Translations under genes and position numbers: made by a program
Part shown: positions 36,571 through 47,188 of the stretch, one piece after another
Layout: the number at the start of each line of letters is the position of its first letter
Position numbering within the stretch: position 1 is the stretch's first letter
Notes under the pieces: generated by a model
The model's database searches: none
Seen by the model: only the letters and a program-made list of their open reading frames with translations
What the model was told of the DNA's origin: nothing
NCBI RefSeq assembly: GCF_019264345.1
Contig: NZ_JAHVAO010000001.1
Location: 682,001-746,000 of the forward strand
Reading direction: 5' to 3'
DNA: 64,000 nt
Source: Marinobacter arenosus
GTDB taxonomy: Bacteria > Pseudomonadota > Gammaproteobacteria > Pseudomonadales > Oleiphilaceae

Positions 36571-36996
36571 CTATTTCAATGAAGCCAAAATCGGGGAAAG
36601 CTGTTCCCTGACAGTCTCCAGCTCCTCGTTGCTGTATGGCACCGGAGGTCGCACGCCCCATACCGGGCCCGGCCAGGCAGGGTCGCCCTCGAAACGTACA
36701 ATGTGATGCAGATGAAGCTGGGGCACCATATTGCCAAGTGCGGCAACGTTCATCTTGTCACCCGAAAACAGCGTCATCATGCCGCGACTCAGGGTTGAAG
36801 ACTCATGCATCAGCCGTTGCTGCTGCACATCACTTAGCTCAAAAATCTCCCGGATCTCACTGACAGCCGGCACGAGTAGCAGCCAGGGCCAGGTACGATC
36901 GTTCATCAGGCGGATTTCGCACAGCTGACTGAATCCCAGACCGATGGTATCCGCTGCCAATCGTTGATGAAGCTGAAAGTCTGGCGCCTTGCTCAT
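36571..36996 (-). CDS. HIT-domain protein
   Basis: A 141-residue histidine-triad protein with LHLHHIVRFEGD carrying the triad pattern close to the middle. HIT proteins hydrolyse or transfer nucleotides. The N-terminal DRTWPWLLLVPAVSEIREIFEL is typical of the diadenosine-type HIT subgroup in Pseudomonas and relatives. It follows ugd by 2 bases on the minus strand, so the two are probably co-transcribed. The exact substrate is unknown. Confidence 0.88.
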   Translation of the reverse strand: MSKAPDFQLHQRLAADTIGLGFSQLCEIRLMNDRTWPWLLLVPAVSEIREIFELSDVQQQRLMHESSTLSRGMMTLFSGDKMNVAALGNMVPQLHLHHIVRFEGDPAWPGPVWGVRPPVPYSNEELETVREQLSPILASLK

Positions 36997-36998
36997 AA

Positions 36999-38342
36999 TT
37001 ACACCGTATGAAACTGATTTCTGCCCCGTCCTATGGCGTAGTAAATCAGGCCATGGCGTTCAAGCATTTCGGGCTCGTACAGGTTCCGGCCATCAAACAC
37101 CACAGGCTCCCGCAACGCCGAGGCGACCACGTCAAAGTCCGGCGAGCGGAACTCCTTCCACTCGGTGCAGATGACCAGAACATCGGCGCCTTTCAGGGCC
37201 TGTTCCTTGGTTCCACACAGTGTCAGCCCCGCCTGATTGCCGTAAATACGCTGGGTCTCCTCCATTGCTTCCGGATCGAACGCCTGCACCCTGGCGCCTA
37301 CCTTCCACAGATCTTCCATCAGGGTTCGTGACGAGGCTTCGCGCATATCATCGGTGTTTGGCTTGAACGCCAGACCCCAGAGCGCCACGACCTTGCCGTT
37401 GAGATTGCCACGGAAATAGTGGGAAATTTTGTCGAACAGAACGTGTTTCTGCGCGTAGTTCACCGACTCGACAGCGTTCAGCAAGCGGGATTCGTAATCG
37501 CAGTCGCGGGCGGTTCGGGCAAGCGCCTGAACATCCTTGGGAAAACAGGAACCGCCGTAGCCACAGCCGGGGTAGATAAAATGGTAACCAATGCGCGGGT
37601 CCGACCCAATGCCCTGGCGAACCGCTTCTATGTCCGCACCGAGGCGCTCCGCCAGGTTAGCCACTTCATTCATAAAGCTGATCTTGGTCGCCAGCATGGC
37701 GTTAGCGGCGTACTTGGTCAGCTCCGCCGACCGGACATCCATGAAGATCATCCGATCGCGTGACCGGTTGAACGGGTAATAGACCTCGCGCAGCAGCTCC
37801 GCAGCCTTGTCGCTGTCCGTACCAACCACGATCCGGTCCGGTTTCATGAAATCATTGATGGCAGCCCCTTCCTTGAGAAACTCGGGGTTGGAGACCACAT
37901 CAAAATCCAGCTCGAGATTGCGGCCATCCAGTTCAGCACGCAACGCGGCTCGCACTTTATCGGCGGTGCCGACCGGTACCGTGGATTTGTCGACCACCAC
38001 CTTGTAGTCATCCATGTACTGACCTATCGCCCGGGCGACGGCGGTTACATACTGCAGGTCTGCAGAACCGTCTTCGTCCGGGGGCGTGCCCACCGCGATG
38101 AACTGCAACGTGCCATGCTTGACCGCTTTTTCGGCATCGGTGGTAAAGGCGAGACGCCCGGCTTCGACGGTATGCGCGACGATGCTTTCGAGACCCGGCT
38201 CATAGATGGGAATCTGACCGTTCTCAAGCTTTTCGATCTTGGCCTTATCCACATCCATGCACAGGACGTGGTGGCCAACGTCTGCAAGACACGCCCCTGT
38301 TACCAAGCCAACGTACCCAGTGCCAAAAATCGTAATCTTCAT
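36999..38342 (-). CDS. ugd: UDP-glucose 6-dehydrogenase
   Basis: A 447-residue enzyme that oxidises UDP-glucose to UDP-glucuronate with 2 NAD+. Features are the NAD loop [22 protein letters not shown], and the catalytic Cys in [21 protein letters not shown] 38342 is the natural start. The product can feed the UDP-glucuronate epimerase at 15485. It lies 40 bases after galE and before the HIT gene. Confidence 0.96.
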   Translation of the reverse strand: MKITIFGTGYVGLVTGACLADVGHHVLCMDVDKAKIEKLENGQIPIYEPGLESIVAHTVEAGRLAFTTDAEKAVKHGTLQFIAVGTPPDEDGSADLQYVTAVARAIGQYMDDYKVVVDKSTVPVGTADKVRAALRAELDGRNLELDFDVVSNPEFLKEGAAINDFMKPDRIVVGTDSDKAAELLREVYYPFNRSRDRMIFMDVRSAELTKYAANAMLATKISFMNEVANLAERLGADIEAVRQGIGSDPRIGYHFIYPGCGYGGSCFPKDVQALARTARDCDYESRLLNAVESVNYAQKHVLFDKISHYFRGNLNGKVVALWGLAFKPNTDDMREASSRTLMEDLWKVGARVQAFDPEAMEETQRIYGNQAGLTLCGTKEQALKGADVLVICTEWKEFRSPDFDVVASALREPVVFDGRNLYEPEMLERHGLIYYAIGRGRNQFHTV

Positions 38343-38382
38343 CCATTCATTCCCAATGCTGTTTAGAGGAGGACTTAAGACC

Positions 38383-39375
38383 TCAACTCGAAGAATGCTT
38401 GCGTTTTTGCCAGATGGCTTCCCAGGCCAGCGCTGTCCCGACAATCGTCTCGAGACTGTCGTACTCCGGGGTCCAGCCCAGGACTTCTTTGATCCGCGCA
38501 TTATCGGCCATCAAGGCCTCTGGATCGCCCGCGCGACGCCCGGTTTCGGCAACCGGAAAATCAACACCCGACTGCCTTTTGACCTCACCGATCACTTCTT
38601 TAACCGTGAACCCTCGACCATAGCCACAGTTCAATACCTTTGACTCGCCGCCCCGGGCCATATAGTCAAGGGCCATAACATGGGCCTTGGCCAGGTCGTC
38701 CACATGGATGTAATCGCGCACACAGGTACCATCCCGAGTACCGTAGTCGGTGCCGAACACACTCATGCCTTCTCTTTGGCCAGTCACACACTCACAGGCA
38801 ACCTTGATAAGGTGGGTGGCCTCAGGGGTCGCCTGACCCAACACCCCCTCGGGGTTTGCGCCAGCGACATTGAAATAGCGAAGAATCACATAGTTGAGGT
38901 CGGAAGCGGCGGCCAGATCCATGATCATGCGCTCGCTCATCATCTTGGAAGCGCCATAGGGATTGATGGGCGCAAGCGGCATATCTTCCGTCAGAACCGT
39001 CTGGTCCGGCATGCCGTAGACAGCCGCCGTTGAGGAAAACACCATGAAGGGAACCCCGTGCCTTTCCACAGCTTTGAGGAGATTCAGGGTATTGCGGGTG
39101 TTATTGCTGTAATACTTGAGCGGATTGGCTACAGATTCGGGGACCACGATGTTGGCTGCGAAGTGCAGGACCGCGTCAAATCTCTGATCTGTGAACACCT
39201 CTTCAATGACCGCTTCGTCGGCCAGGTCACCGACGATGAGCTTCCCGGCCGTGACTGCCCAGCGGTAGCCGGTCGAAAGGTTATCGAGAACAACGATGTC
39301 ATGGCCCGCCTGATCCAGTTGGCGTACAACATGACTCCCTATATACCCGGCTCCGCCGGTGACCAGAACGTTCAT
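38383..39375 (-). CDS. galE: UDP-glucose 4-epimerase
   Basis: A 330-residue extended SDR with the NAD loop GGAGYIGSH, catalytic YGASK and a sugar-binding region (VEGG-like [19 protein letters not shown]). It interconverts UDP-glucose and UDP-galactose for LPS or exopolysaccharide. It is upstream of ugd on the minus strand and 9 bases after tadA, so a sugar-nucleotide unit is likely. Confidence 0.95.
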   Translation of the reverse strand: MNVLVTGGAGYIGSHVVRQLDQAGHDIVVLDNLSTGYRWAVTAGKLIVGDLADEAVIEEVFTDQRFDAVLHFAANIVVPESVANPLKYYSNNTRNTLNLLKAVERHGVPFMVFSSTAAVYGMPDQTVLTEDMPLAPINPYGASKMMSERMIMDLAAASDLNYVILRYFNVAGANPEGVLGQATPEATHLIKVACECVTGQREGMSVFGTDYGTRDGTCVRDYIHVDDLAKAHVMALDYMARGGESKVLNCGYGRGFTVKEVIGEVKRQSGVDFPVAETGRRAGDPEALMADNARIKEVLGWTPEYDSLETIVGTALAWEAIWQKRKHSSS

Positions 39376-39384
39376 GACGTAAGT

Positions 39385-39897
39385 TTACTCCTTCCCTGAA
39401 GATTGACGACGCTGTTGCCGGATTTCTTCTCGCCGAGCGCTGAAGAAACCGCTGATCATTTCGCTGCAGCGCTGCTGAAGCACCCCGGACACAACGGACA
39501 CGTCCCAGTTGAGGTGAGGCTCTTCAAGCGTTCGACGAGCCGACTCCACCGCACCGGCTTTGGGTTCCGGGGCCCCGTAAACCAGACGGCTGACGCGACT
39601 GTGTACAATGGCCCCGACGCACATCGTACAAGGCTCCAGCGTTACATAAAGCACCGCCCCGGACAAACGGTAATTGCCCACCCTGGCCGCGGCATCCCGA
39701 AGGGCCCGGATTTCAGCGTGAGCGGTTGGGTCACACCCGGTGATGGGTGCATTAAACCCTGCACCCACTTCCTTTCCGTCAAGCACGACCACGGCCCCAA
39801 CAGGCACTTCGCCAGCACTGGCTGCCTGGGCGGCCAATTCGAGCGCTCGCGCCATCCAGAGCTCGTCACTGGCAACTGGCTGTGTTAACGGATCCAT
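39385..39897 (-). CDS. tadA: tRNA-specific adenosine deaminase
   Basis: A 170-residue zinc deaminase with HAEIRAL and PCTMCVGAIVHSR holding the zinc ligands and catalytic Glu. It converts A34 of tRNA-Arg(ACG) to inosine and is essential in most bacteria. ATG 39897 is taken; an in-frame TTG at 39921 overlaps guaA. It lies 10 bases after the guaA stop. Confidence 0.95.
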   Translation of the reverse strand: MDPLTQPVASDELWMARALELAAQAASAGEVPVGAVVVLDGKEVGAGFNAPITGCDPTAHAEIRALRDAAARVGNYRLSGAVLYVTLEPCTMCVGAIVHSRVSRLVYGAPEPKAGAVESARRTLEEPHLNWDVSVVSGVLQQRCSEMISGFFSARREEIRQQRRQSSGKE

Positions 39898-39907
39898 ACC
39901 TGCCGGG

Positions 39908-41485
39908 CTATTCCCACTCAATGGTTGCCGGCGGTTTCGACGAAACGTCGTAGGTCACCCGGGAAACCCCGGTGATCTCATTGATAATCCGATTGGATAC
40001 GGTTTCCAGCAACTCATACGGCAGATGCGCCCAACGTGCGGTCATGAAATCGATGGTTTCCACCGCTCGCAGCGCGACGACGTACTCATACCGGCGGGCA
40101 TCGCCTACCACGCCTACGGATTTCACGGGCAGGAAGACGGCGAAGGCCTGACTGGTCTTGTGGTAGAGGTCTGCCCGGTGCAGCTCCTCCAGGAAGATCG
40201 CATCGGCCCGGCGCAGGATATCCGCGTATTCCTTTTTAACCTCGCCAAGGATGCGCACACCCAGCCCCGGCCCCGGGAACGGGTGACGGTAGACCATGTC
40301 ATAAGGGAGACCCAACTCGAGACCGATGCGGCGGACCTCATCTTTGAACAGCTCGCGCAGCGGCTCAACAAGCTTCAGCTTCATGGTTTCCGGCAAGCCA
40401 CCCACATTGTGATGAGACTTGATGACATGGGCCTTGCCGGTTTTTGAGGCCGCCGATTCAATGACGTCCGGGTAGATGGTGCCCTGCGCCAGCCAGTTGA
40501 CATCCTTGATCGTCGTGGCCTCTTCATCAAACACGTCGATGAAGGTATTGCCGATAACCTTTCGCTTCTGCTCGGGATCGCTCACACCCTTGAGCTTGGA
40601 CAGGAACAGGTCCTCTGCATCCACCCGGATCACCTTGACGCCCATGTTGCTGGCAAACATATCCATGACCTGGTCGCCTTCGTGCAGGCGCAGCAGTCCG
40701 TTATCCACAAACACACAGGTCAGCTGGTCGCCGATGGCCTTGTGCAAAAGCGCAGCCGTCACCGAAGAGTCGACACCGCCTGACAGTCCCAGCAGAACCT
40801 TGTCGGAGCCGACCTGTTCGCGAATCTGACGCACCGCGTCATCGACGATCTTGGCCGGCGTCCAGAGTGCTTCACACTGACAGATATTGAGAATGAAGTG
40901 CTCGAGAATGCGTTTGCCCTGCAGGGTGTGAGTCACCTCGGGGTGGAACTGGACCCCGTACAGGTTCCGGCTGAGATCCTGCATCGCGGCGATGGGCGCG
41001 CTCTCGGTAGACGCCAGCAACTCGAAGCCATCCGGCATGACCACAACCTTGTCGCCATGGCTCATCCAGACATCCAGCAGGGAATCCCCGGTGCCGGTCA
41101 GGTGATCGGTAATATCCTGAAGCAGCGGTCCGGTCGCACGGACTTTCACCTGGGCATAACCAAATTCCCGTTTCTCGGAACTGGCCACCCGACCACCGAG
41201 CTGTTCGGCCATGGTCTGCATGCCATAACAGATACCGAGAACCGGAATCCCCCGCTCAAAGAGACCTTCCGGTGCCCGCGGACCACCCAGCTGGGTAACG
41301 GATTCGGGACCGCCGGCCAGGATGATGCCCTTGGGGTTGAACTCATCGAGCTCTTCATCGGTGATATCGAACGCCTTGATTTCACAATAAACGCCGATTT
41401 CCCGTACCCGTCGTGCAATCAACTGGGTGTACTGGGAACCGAAATCGAGAATCAGGATGCGGTGGTCATGAATGTTCTGGGCCAT
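39908..41485 (-). CDS. guaA: GMP synthase (glutamine-hydrolysing)
   Basis: A 525-residue cytoplasmic enzyme. It has a class I glutamine amidotransferase domain (catalytic Cys in [13 protein letters not shown], then QFHPEVTHT), a PP-loop ATP domain ([16 protein letters not shown]) and a C-terminal dimerisation domain. It makes GMP from XMP. It follows guaB with an internal hairpin between them, the classic guaBA operon. Confidence 0.97.
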   Translation of the reverse strand: MAQNIHDHRILILDFGSQYTQLIARRVREIGVYCEIKAFDITDEELDEFNPKGIILAGGPESVTQLGGPRAPEGLFERGIPVLGICYGMQTMAEQLGGRVASSEKREFGYAQVKVRATGPLLQDITDHLTGTGDSLLDVWMSHGDKVVVMPDGFELLASTESAPIAAMQDLSRNLYGVQFHPEVTHTLQGKRILEHFILNICQCEALWTPAKIVDDAVRQIREQVGSDKVLLGLSGGVDSSVTAALLHKAIGDQLTCVFVDNGLLRLHEGDQVMDMFASNMGVKVIRVDAEDLFLSKLKGVSDPEQKRKVIGNTFIDVFDEEATTIKDVNWLAQGTIYPDVIESAASKTGKAHVIKSHHNVGGLPETMKLKLVEPLRELFKDEVRRIGLELGLPYDMVYRHPFPGPGLGVRILGEVKKEYADILRRADAIFLEELHRADLYHKTSQAFAVFLPVKSVGVVGDARRYEYVVALRAVETIDFMTARWAHLPYELLETVSNRIINEITGVSRVTYDVSSKPPATIEWE

Positions 41486-41510
41486 GGAGTCCTCGGGTCA
41501 GAAATAAATA

Positions 41511-41533
41511 ACGCGGCTCCAGAGGAGCCGCGT
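41511..41533 (-). terminator. Strong hairpin between guaB and guaA
   Basis: ACGCGGCTCC, three-base loop, GGAGCCGCGT: a perfect 10-pair GC-rich stem in the 64-base gap. On the minus strand it is followed by TATTTATTT, so it may act as a partial terminator or mRNA stabiliser that sets the guaB/guaA ratio. Confidence 0.5.
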
Positions 41534-41549
41534 TGGGGTAGAACCAGTG

Positions 41550-43013
41550 TTAGCCGATACGGTAGTTCGGAGCTTCCTTGGTGATGGTCACGTCGTGCAC
41601 GTGACTCTCACGCATGCCGGCGTTGGTGATGCGCACGAATTCGGGCTTGGTCCGCATCTCTTCCATGGTGGCGCTTCCGGTGTAACCCATGGAAGCACGC
41701 AGGCCACCAACCAGTTGGTGAACAATGTTCCGCATGGGGCCCTTGCAGGCAACGCGCCCTTCAATGCCTTCAGGAACCAGCTTCTCGATACCCTTGCTCG
41801 CATCCTGGAAATAACGGTCACTTGAGCCCTGCCCCATCGCGCCGATGGAACCCATGCCCCGATAGGCCTTGTAACTACGGCCCTGGAACAATTCCACCTC
41901 GCCCGGAGCCTCGTCGGTGCCCGCGAGCAGGCTGCCAATCATCACGCTGTGGGCTCCTGCCGCGATGGCTTTGGCAATATCACCCGAGAACCGGATACCA
42001 CCATCAGCAATCAGCGGTACGCCCCGGTCTTTCAATGCGGCGGCAACGTTCGACACAGCGGAAATCTGGGGAACGCCAATGCCCGCCACAATCCGGGTGG
42101 TGCAGATTGAGCCAGGTCCGATACCGACCTTCACCGCATCTGCGCCGGCATCGGCCAGAGCAAGCGCGGCTTCGGAGGTCGCAATGTTGCCGCCAATGAC
42201 CTGGACTTCGGGGAAGTTTTGCTTCGCCCAGCGGACACGATCGATTACACCTTTGGAATGGCCGTGCGCGGTATCAATCACAATGACATCCACGCCAGCT
42301 TCAGCAAGCGCCGAAATACGTGCCTCTGTATCCCCGCCAGTGCTTACTGCCGCCCCAACCCGCAGGCGACCCTGATCGTCCTTGCAGGCCAGCGGGTAGT
42401 CCTTGGCCTTCTGGATGTCCTTGACGGTAATCAGGCCGCGAAGCTCGAAATTGTCATTGACCACCAACACCTTCTCGATCCGATGACGGTGCAGGAGCTC
42501 CTTGACGTCGTCGAGGCTCGCGCCTTCCTGGACGGTGACCAATTTATCCTTGGGTGTCATGATGTCCCGGACCGGCGTATCCATGCGGCTTTCGAACCGG
42601 ATATCACGACCGGTCACAATGCCGACCAGGTCATTGCCATCCACTACGGGCAAACCGGAAATGCTGTTCGCCATGGTGATATCCACCAGTTCACGAACGG
42701 TGGTGTCCGGAGCAACCGTGATGGGGTCCTTGACCACACCACTTTCGAATTTCTTGACCTTGCGAACCGCTGCAGCCTGTTGCTCAACTGTCATGTTCTT
42801 GTGCATGATACCGATTCCGCCTTCCTGGGCCATGGCAATGGCCAGCTCGGCATCAGTCACGGTATCCATCGCAGACGACAGCAGAGGGATATTGAGGGTA
42901 ATCTCCTTGGTCAGCTTGGTCTGCAGACTGACCTCATGTGGGAGAACTTCGGAATATCCGGGGACCAGCAGAACATCATCAAATGTGAGGGCTTCTTCGG
43001 CAATTCGCAGCAT
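41550..43013 (-). CDS. guaB: Inosine-5'-monophosphate dehydrogenase
   Basis: A 487-residue enzyme with a (beta/alpha)8 barrel and two inserted CBS domains (about 95-205). Key motifs are [18 protein letters not shown], the active-site Cys loop [11 protein letters not shown], and the flap-associated GMGSIGAM. It oxidises IMP to XMP with NAD+, the first committed step to GMP. ATG 43013 is the natural start. A clear sigma70 promoter lies upstream. Confidence 0.97.
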   Translation of the reverse strand: MLRIAEEALTFDDVLLVPGYSEVLPHEVSLQTKLTKEITLNIPLLSSAMDTVTDAELAIAMAQEGGIGIMHKNMTVEQQAAAVRKVKKFESGVVKDPITVAPDTTVRELVDITMANSISGLPVVDGNDLVGIVTGRDIRFESRMDTPVRDIMTPKDKLVTVQEGASLDDVKELLHRHRIEKVLVVNDNFELRGLITVKDIQKAKDYPLACKDDQGRLRVGAAVSTGGDTEARISALAEAGVDVIVIDTAHGHSKGVIDRVRWAKQNFPEVQVIGGNIATSEAALALADAGADAVKVGIGPGSICTTRIVAGIGVPQISAVSNVAAALKDRGVPLIADGGIRFSGDIAKAIAAGAHSVMIGSLLAGTDEAPGEVELFQGRSYKAYRGMGSIGAMGQGSSDRYFQDASKGIEKLVPEGIEGRVACKGPMRNIVHQLVGGLRASMGYTGSATMEEMRTKPEFVRITNAGMRESHVHDVTITKEAPNYRIG

Positions 43014-43099
43014 TGGGATCCGCCTTTTGAACGTGCTAAGTTGGGAGTTACCCTGCTGAACCCGCGGCGGCACAGCAAAGCAAAATCCTTAATCGATCT

Positions 43100-43128
43100 A
43101 TTATAAAGGGGTGCTGGAATTCAGTAAA
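43100..43128 (-). promoter_or_regulatory. Sigma70 promoter of guaBA
   Basis: On the minus strand TTTACT (43123-43128), a 17-base spacer, TATAAT (43100-43105). This leaves a 5' leader of about 80 bases before guaB. It is on the opposite strand to xseA, which starts at 43206. Confidence 0.68.
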
Positions 43129-43205
43129 CCGCACCTTTTTTAAGGTTCGATTGCATCTTTTTGAAATTTGGCTATTTTTACCCTCCCACTTTTCGGCTAT
43201 TGCGT

Positions 43206-44585
43206 ATGGATGACTACCCCACTCCCAGGGAGAACCCGCTGTTTCAGGACACCAGGCCTCGCGCCCTGAGCGTCAGTGAGCTCAACCACCAGGCCCGACA
43301 CCTGCTTGAATCAAGTTTCATGCAGGTCTGGGTAGAAGGAGAGCTGTCCGGGTTCTCACGGCCATCGTCCGGGCATTGGTATTTCTCGCTGAAAGACCGG
43401 AAATGCCAGGTGCGGTGTGCCATGTTCCGGGGTTTCAACCAGCGCATTCGCACTCTGCCCAAAGAGGGGGACCAGGTGCGGATTCGAGGCAAGGTGACGC
43501 TGTACGAGAATCGGGGTGATTTCCAGATCATAATCGAGCACCTTGAGCCGGCCGGCCTGGGCGAACTCCAGCAAGCCTTTGAAGAACTCAAACGCAAACT
43601 GCAGACCGAGGGGCTGTTCGATACCGCAAGAAAAAAGCCCTTGCCGAAAACGCCGGGGCACATCGGCGTGATCACCTCACCAACCGGCGCTGCCATTCAC
43701 GACATCCTGACCGTGCTTGCTCGCCGGTGTCCGGCCATACCGGTCACGCTCTACCCCACTGCCGTTCAGGGCAAGGCCGCCACGAGAGATATCGTCCAGG
43801 CCATTGAACGGGCGCAAGCCCATGGCGTTGCCGACGTTCTGATCATCGGGCGCGGAGGCGGTTCACTGGAGGATCTTTGGTGTTTCAACGAAGAAGCCGT
43901 GGCCCGTGCTGTGGCCGCGTGCCGGATACCAACCGTGAGCGCGGTCGGACACGAAGTGGACGTAACGATCACCGACTTTGTCGCCGATCTTCGCGCGCCA
44001 ACCCCCTCTGCTGCCGCTGAAAAGGTTTCGCCCGACCAACTGGATTGGTTGAGGCAGATTCAGGAACGGGAACACCGTCTCGCAAACGCTGCCAGACGGG
44101 CCATCAAGCGATTCGCAACACAACTTGAGCATCTCGGTGCCCGTCTCCGCGATCCGAGAAGGGATCTGCTGGAAAAAGCCCAACGCATGGACGATCTGGA
44201 ACTCCGCCTAGGCAAAGCGATGGTTCAGCGCCTGGAGCGGCTAAGCGTGCGCAGCGACCATCTCGGCCAACGCCTTGCCCTGCAATCCCCTCGCCGCCAA
44301 CTGATCGACAGCCGTGCGTCCGTTGCACTGGTCAGCGAGCGCCTCAGCGCCGCTATTCGGGCACAACTTAAACACCATCAGGAACGCCTCGAACACATGG
44401 CCCAGACGCTCAATGTCGTCAGCCCCCTGGCCACACTTGGGCGAGGTTATGCGATTGTTCGCGACAACCAGGGCAACATCATCCGCAATGCGTCGGACGT
44501 TGCGCCCGGCGACGGGATCACCGCCCGAATTGCCCATGGGGAGATCGAGGCCAGAGTGACTTCTGTCAATTCACCGGAAAATTAG
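43206..44585 (+). CDS. xseA: Exodeoxyribonuclease VII large subunit
   Basis: A 459-residue protein with an N-terminal OB domain ([20 protein letters not shown]) and the catalytic region ([18 protein letters not shown], then [15 protein letters not shown] and [20 protein letters not shown]). A coiled-coil C-terminal part follows. With XseB it degrades single-stranded DNA to oligonucleotides. The ribosome site for ATG 43206 is weak. It is divergent to guaBA. Confidence 0.95.
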   Translation: MDDYPTPRENPLFQDTRPRALSVSELNHQARHLLESSFMQVWVEGELSGFSRPSSGHWYFSLKDRKCQVRCAMFRGFNQRIRTLPKEGDQVRIRGKVTLYENRGDFQIIIEHLEPAGLGELQQAFEELKRKLQTEGLFDTARKKPLPKTPGHIGVITSPTGAAIHDILTVLARRCPAIPVTLYPTAVQGKAATRDIVQAIERAQAHGVADVLIIGRGGGSLEDLWCFNEEAVARAVAACRIPTVSAVGHEVDVTITDFVADLRAPTPSAAAEKVSPDQLDWLRQIQEREHRLANAARRAIKRFATQLEHLGARLRDPRRDLLEKAQRMDDLELRLGKAMVQRLERLSVRSDHLGQRLALQSPRRQLIDSRASVALVSERLSAAIRAQLKHHQERLEHMAQTLNVVSPLATLGRGYAIVRDNQGNIIRNASDVAPGDGITARIAHGEIEARVTSVNSPEN

Positions 44586-44696
44586 CGCAGAAAAACGGCG
44601 CAACTAAGCCAATGGTCTACTAGTCCATGATTTCAAACGGCCTAGAGTTGTTCAGAAAGATAATAAAACAACAATAGGCAGAATGAGGTGGAATGT

Positions 44697-46571
44697 ATGG
44701 ACTACCACTCCGAGTTTCGGCGTTCGATTGACCAACCGATCGACTTCTGGCGAGAACAGGCCGAGCACATCGAATGGATCGAGCCGCCACAAACCATCTG
44801 GACACCAACCGACAACGGTCACGGAAAGTGGTTCCCGGACGGCGTCCTGAACAGTTCCGATGTCGCCCTGGACGCCAACATCCGAGCCGGACGTGGTGAA
44901 CAGATCGCCCTCATCTACGACTCCCCCGTCACCAACACCAAGCGATCCTATACCTACCAGGAACTGACCGATGCGGTAGCCCGATTCGCCGGCGCGCTGT
45001 CGGACAGGGGCATCACCAAGGGTGACCGGGTCATCATCTACATGCCGATGATCCCGGAAGCGGCCATTGCAATGCTGGGCTGCGCCCGCATTGGGGCCAT
45101 CCACTCGGTGGTCTTTGGCGGTTTCGCCTCTCACGAACTTGCGGTCCGCATCGACGATGCCACGCCCAAAGCCGTCGTCACGGCCTCCTGCGGTATCGAG
45201 ATAAACCGGGTGATCGAGTACAAGCCCCTTGTGGACAAGGCCATTGAACAGGCCAGCCACAAGCCGGAAAGCTGCATCGTCTACCAGCGCCCCCAGGCCA
45301 AAGCCAACCTACAGCCGGGCCGGGACTTTGACTGGAGCGAGGCCATTGCCAAAGCCACTCCGGCAGATCCCGTTCCTGTGAAGGCCACAGACCCTCTGTA
45401 TATTCTGTATACCTCCGGAACGACAGGAAAACCCAAAGGCGTCGTGCGTGATAACGGCGGGCATGCTGTGGCGCTGAACTACAGCATGAAGCTGGTCTAT
45501 GACGCCAACCCCGGCGACGTTTACTGGGCCGCGTCTGACGTGGGCTGGGTAGTGGGTCACAGCTACATTGTCTACGGCCCCCTGTTCGCCGGCTGCACAA
45601 CCATTCTCTACGAAGGTAAGCCGGTCAAAACTCCAGACGCCGGTGCGTTCTGGCGAGTGGTTCAGGATCATGGCGTAAACCTCCTGTTCACTGCACCCAC
45701 CGCTTTTCGTGCGGTTCGCAAGGAGGACCCGGAAGCCGACCACCTGTCACGTTACGACGTCAGCTCGCTGAAGCGTATTTTCCTTGCGGGCGAACGTCTT
45801 GATCCACCGACCTATGACTGGCTGAACGAGCACACCAACCTGCCCATTCTCGACCATTGGTGGCAAACCGAAACCGGCTGGGCAATTTGCTGCAATCCCG
45901 CTGGCATCGAAATGATGAAAACCAAGCCCGGCTCAGCGACCGTACCCTCGCCCGGCTTCAACGTACAGGTCGTGGACATGAACGGTCGCCAGATGCCCGC
46001 AGGCGAACAGGGGCAGATCGCCGTCAAACTGCCCCTCCCCCCAGGCTGTCTGATGACCGTGTGGGAGGACGACGCCCGTTTTCGGAAAAGCTACCTCGAA
46101 CCCATTCCGGGCTTTTACAGTTCCGGGGATGGCGGCTTTATCGACGACGATGGGTATGTCTTTGTCATGGGGCGCACCGACGACGTCATCAACGTGGCGG
46201 GCCATCGCCTGTCAACGGGTGAGATGGAGGAAGTGGTTGCCTCCCATCCGGCCATTGCCGAGTGCTGTGTCGTGGGCGCCCACGACGACCTGAAAGGACA
46301 GGTGCCCGTTGGCCTGGTGCTGATCAAGGACGGGGCAACCATCGATCACGACGAACTGGAGGATGAACTGGTTGAAATGGTTCGTGAGAAGATCGGCGCT
46401 GTCGCGTGTTTTCGCAGGGCGATCGTGGTTGACCGGCTGCCGAAAACCCGATCCGGCAAGATACTGCGCCGGGTCATTCGCCAGATAGCCGACGGTGAAG
46501 AGTACACAGTACCCAGCACGATTGACGACCCCGCCATTCTGGATGAGATCAGCGAGCATTTCCGTCGCTGA
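44697..46571 (+). CDS. prpE: Propionyl-CoA synthetase (acyl-CoA synthetase)
   Basis: A 624-residue AMP-forming acyl-CoA synthetase. The ATP/AMP motif is YTSGTTGKPKGVVRDNGGHA; the A5 motif WWQTETGWAICCN and the catalytic Lys in KTRSGKILRR follow. The N terminus (EFRRSIDQPIDFWREQAEHI) and the VVRDNGGH text fit propionate-specific PrpE better than acetate AcsA. It activates propionate to propionyl-CoA. ATG 44697 has GAGG 8 bases upstream. Confidence 0.92.
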   Translation: MDYHSEFRRSIDQPIDFWREQAEHIEWIEPPQTIWTPTDNGHGKWFPDGVLNSSDVALDANIRAGRGEQIALIYDSPVTNTKRSYTYQELTDAVARFAGALSDRGITKGDRVIIYMPMIPEAAIAMLGCARIGAIHSVVFGGFASHELAVRIDDATPKAVVTASCGIEINRVIEYKPLVDKAIEQASHKPESCIVYQRPQAKANLQPGRDFDWSEAIAKATPADPVPVKATDPLYILYTSGTTGKPKGVVRDNGGHAVALNYSMKLVYDANPGDVYWAASDVGWVVGHSYIVYGPLFAGCTTILYEGKPVKTPDAGAFWRVVQDHGVNLLFTAPTAFRAVRKEDPEADHLSRYDVSSLKRIFLAGERLDPPTYDWLNEHTNLPILDHWWQTETGWAICCNPAGIEMMKTKPGSATVPSPGFNVQVVDMNGRQMPAGEQGQIAVKLPLPPGCLMTVWEDDARFRKSYLEPIPGFYSSGDGGFIDDDGYVFVMGRTDDVINVAGHRLSTGEMEEVVASHPAIAECCVVGAHDDLKGQVPVGLVLIKDGATIDHDELEDELVEMVREKIGAVACFRRAIVVDRLPKTRSGKILRRVIRQIADGEEYTVPSTIDDPAILDEISEHFRR

Positions 46572-46585
46572 CCCCCTCCCGCCCG

Positions 46586-46624
46586 AAAACCTCCCGACCT
46601 CCGAAAAGAGGCTCGGGAGGTTTT
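46586..46624. terminator. Terminator after prpE
   Basis: AAAACCTCCCGA pairs with TCGGGAGGTTTT across a 15-base inner part. It lies 15 bases after the prpE stop. The T run is short (four), so strength is moderate; the symmetric A/T ends could act on either strand. Confidence 0.7.
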
Positions 46625-46692
46625 GCCCGTCTGTCCGGCCAAATAGTTGTTTTTAAAACACTAAAAACTCTCCGGAAACCGGAAAAAAAGCG

Positions 46693-46720
46693 TTGACGAC
46701 CCCCAAACTCGGTCTATACT
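46693..46720 (+). promoter_or_regulatory. Promoter of the cold-shock gene with a long 5' leader
   Basis: TTGACG at 46693-46698, 16-base spacer, TATACT at 46715-46720. The expected start is near 46727, so the mRNA has an approximately 160-base 5' leader. Such long leaders are typical for cspA-type genes, where the RNA itself senses temperature. No named cold-box motif could be fixed. Confidence 0.65.
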
Positions 46721-46885
46721 GAAATTGCTGTGAAAGTACAGCGGTATTTGGTGAATGCGCTATAACGTCCTGCCGAAGTGCTCTTCGTTGCTCCTTCCTC
46801 AGTACTCTCTGGATTTCTCAGCATGGATTCCATAAGGAATATGAAGGTCCCGTGAGGGCAAATTTCAGAAAGACAGGAAAGATCA

Positions 46886-47095
46886 ATGTCCGATACAAAA
46901 ACCGGCCACGTGAAGTGGTTTAACGAGTCCAAAGGCTTTGGCTTCATCGCTCAGGATGGTGGAAGCGACGTCTTTGTTCATTACAGTGCAATAAATGCGA
47001 GCGGTTTCCGTACCCTGACCGAAGGTCAGCAGGTACAGTTCACCGTAACGCAGGGACCGAAAGGCCCACAGGCGGAAAACGTAACCCCGGTCTGA
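46886..47095 (+). CDS. Cold-shock-like protein (CspA family)
   Basis: A 69-residue single cold-shock domain with RNP1 (KGFGFIAQD) and RNP2 (DVFVHYSAI). It binds single-stranded RNA or DNA and melts mRNA structure. The start has AGGAAAG upstream (AAAGACAGGAAAGATCA before ATG). A separate promoter and long leader precede it, and a 13-pair terminator follows. Which Csp paralogue it is cannot be fixed. Confidence 0.95.
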   Translation: MSDTKTGHVKWFNESKGFGFIAQDGGSDVFVHYSAINASGFRTLTEGQQVQFTVTQGPKGPQAENVTPV

Positions 47096-47139
47096 GGTTG
47101 CCAGTTCCGTCCTTTGCCCCTCACGGGCATGGGAAAATC

Positions 47140-47167
47140 AATAAGCCGGCACTTGTGCCGGCTTATT
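47140..47167. terminator. Perfect 13-pair hairpin between cold-shock gene and leuA
   Basis: AATAAGCCGGCAC, two-base loop, GTGCCGGCTTATT. It lies between two convergent genes and can end transcription from both sides, although T runs are short. Confidence 0.72.
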
Positions 47168-47188
47168 ACGTTCGGTAGAGCCCGCTAA

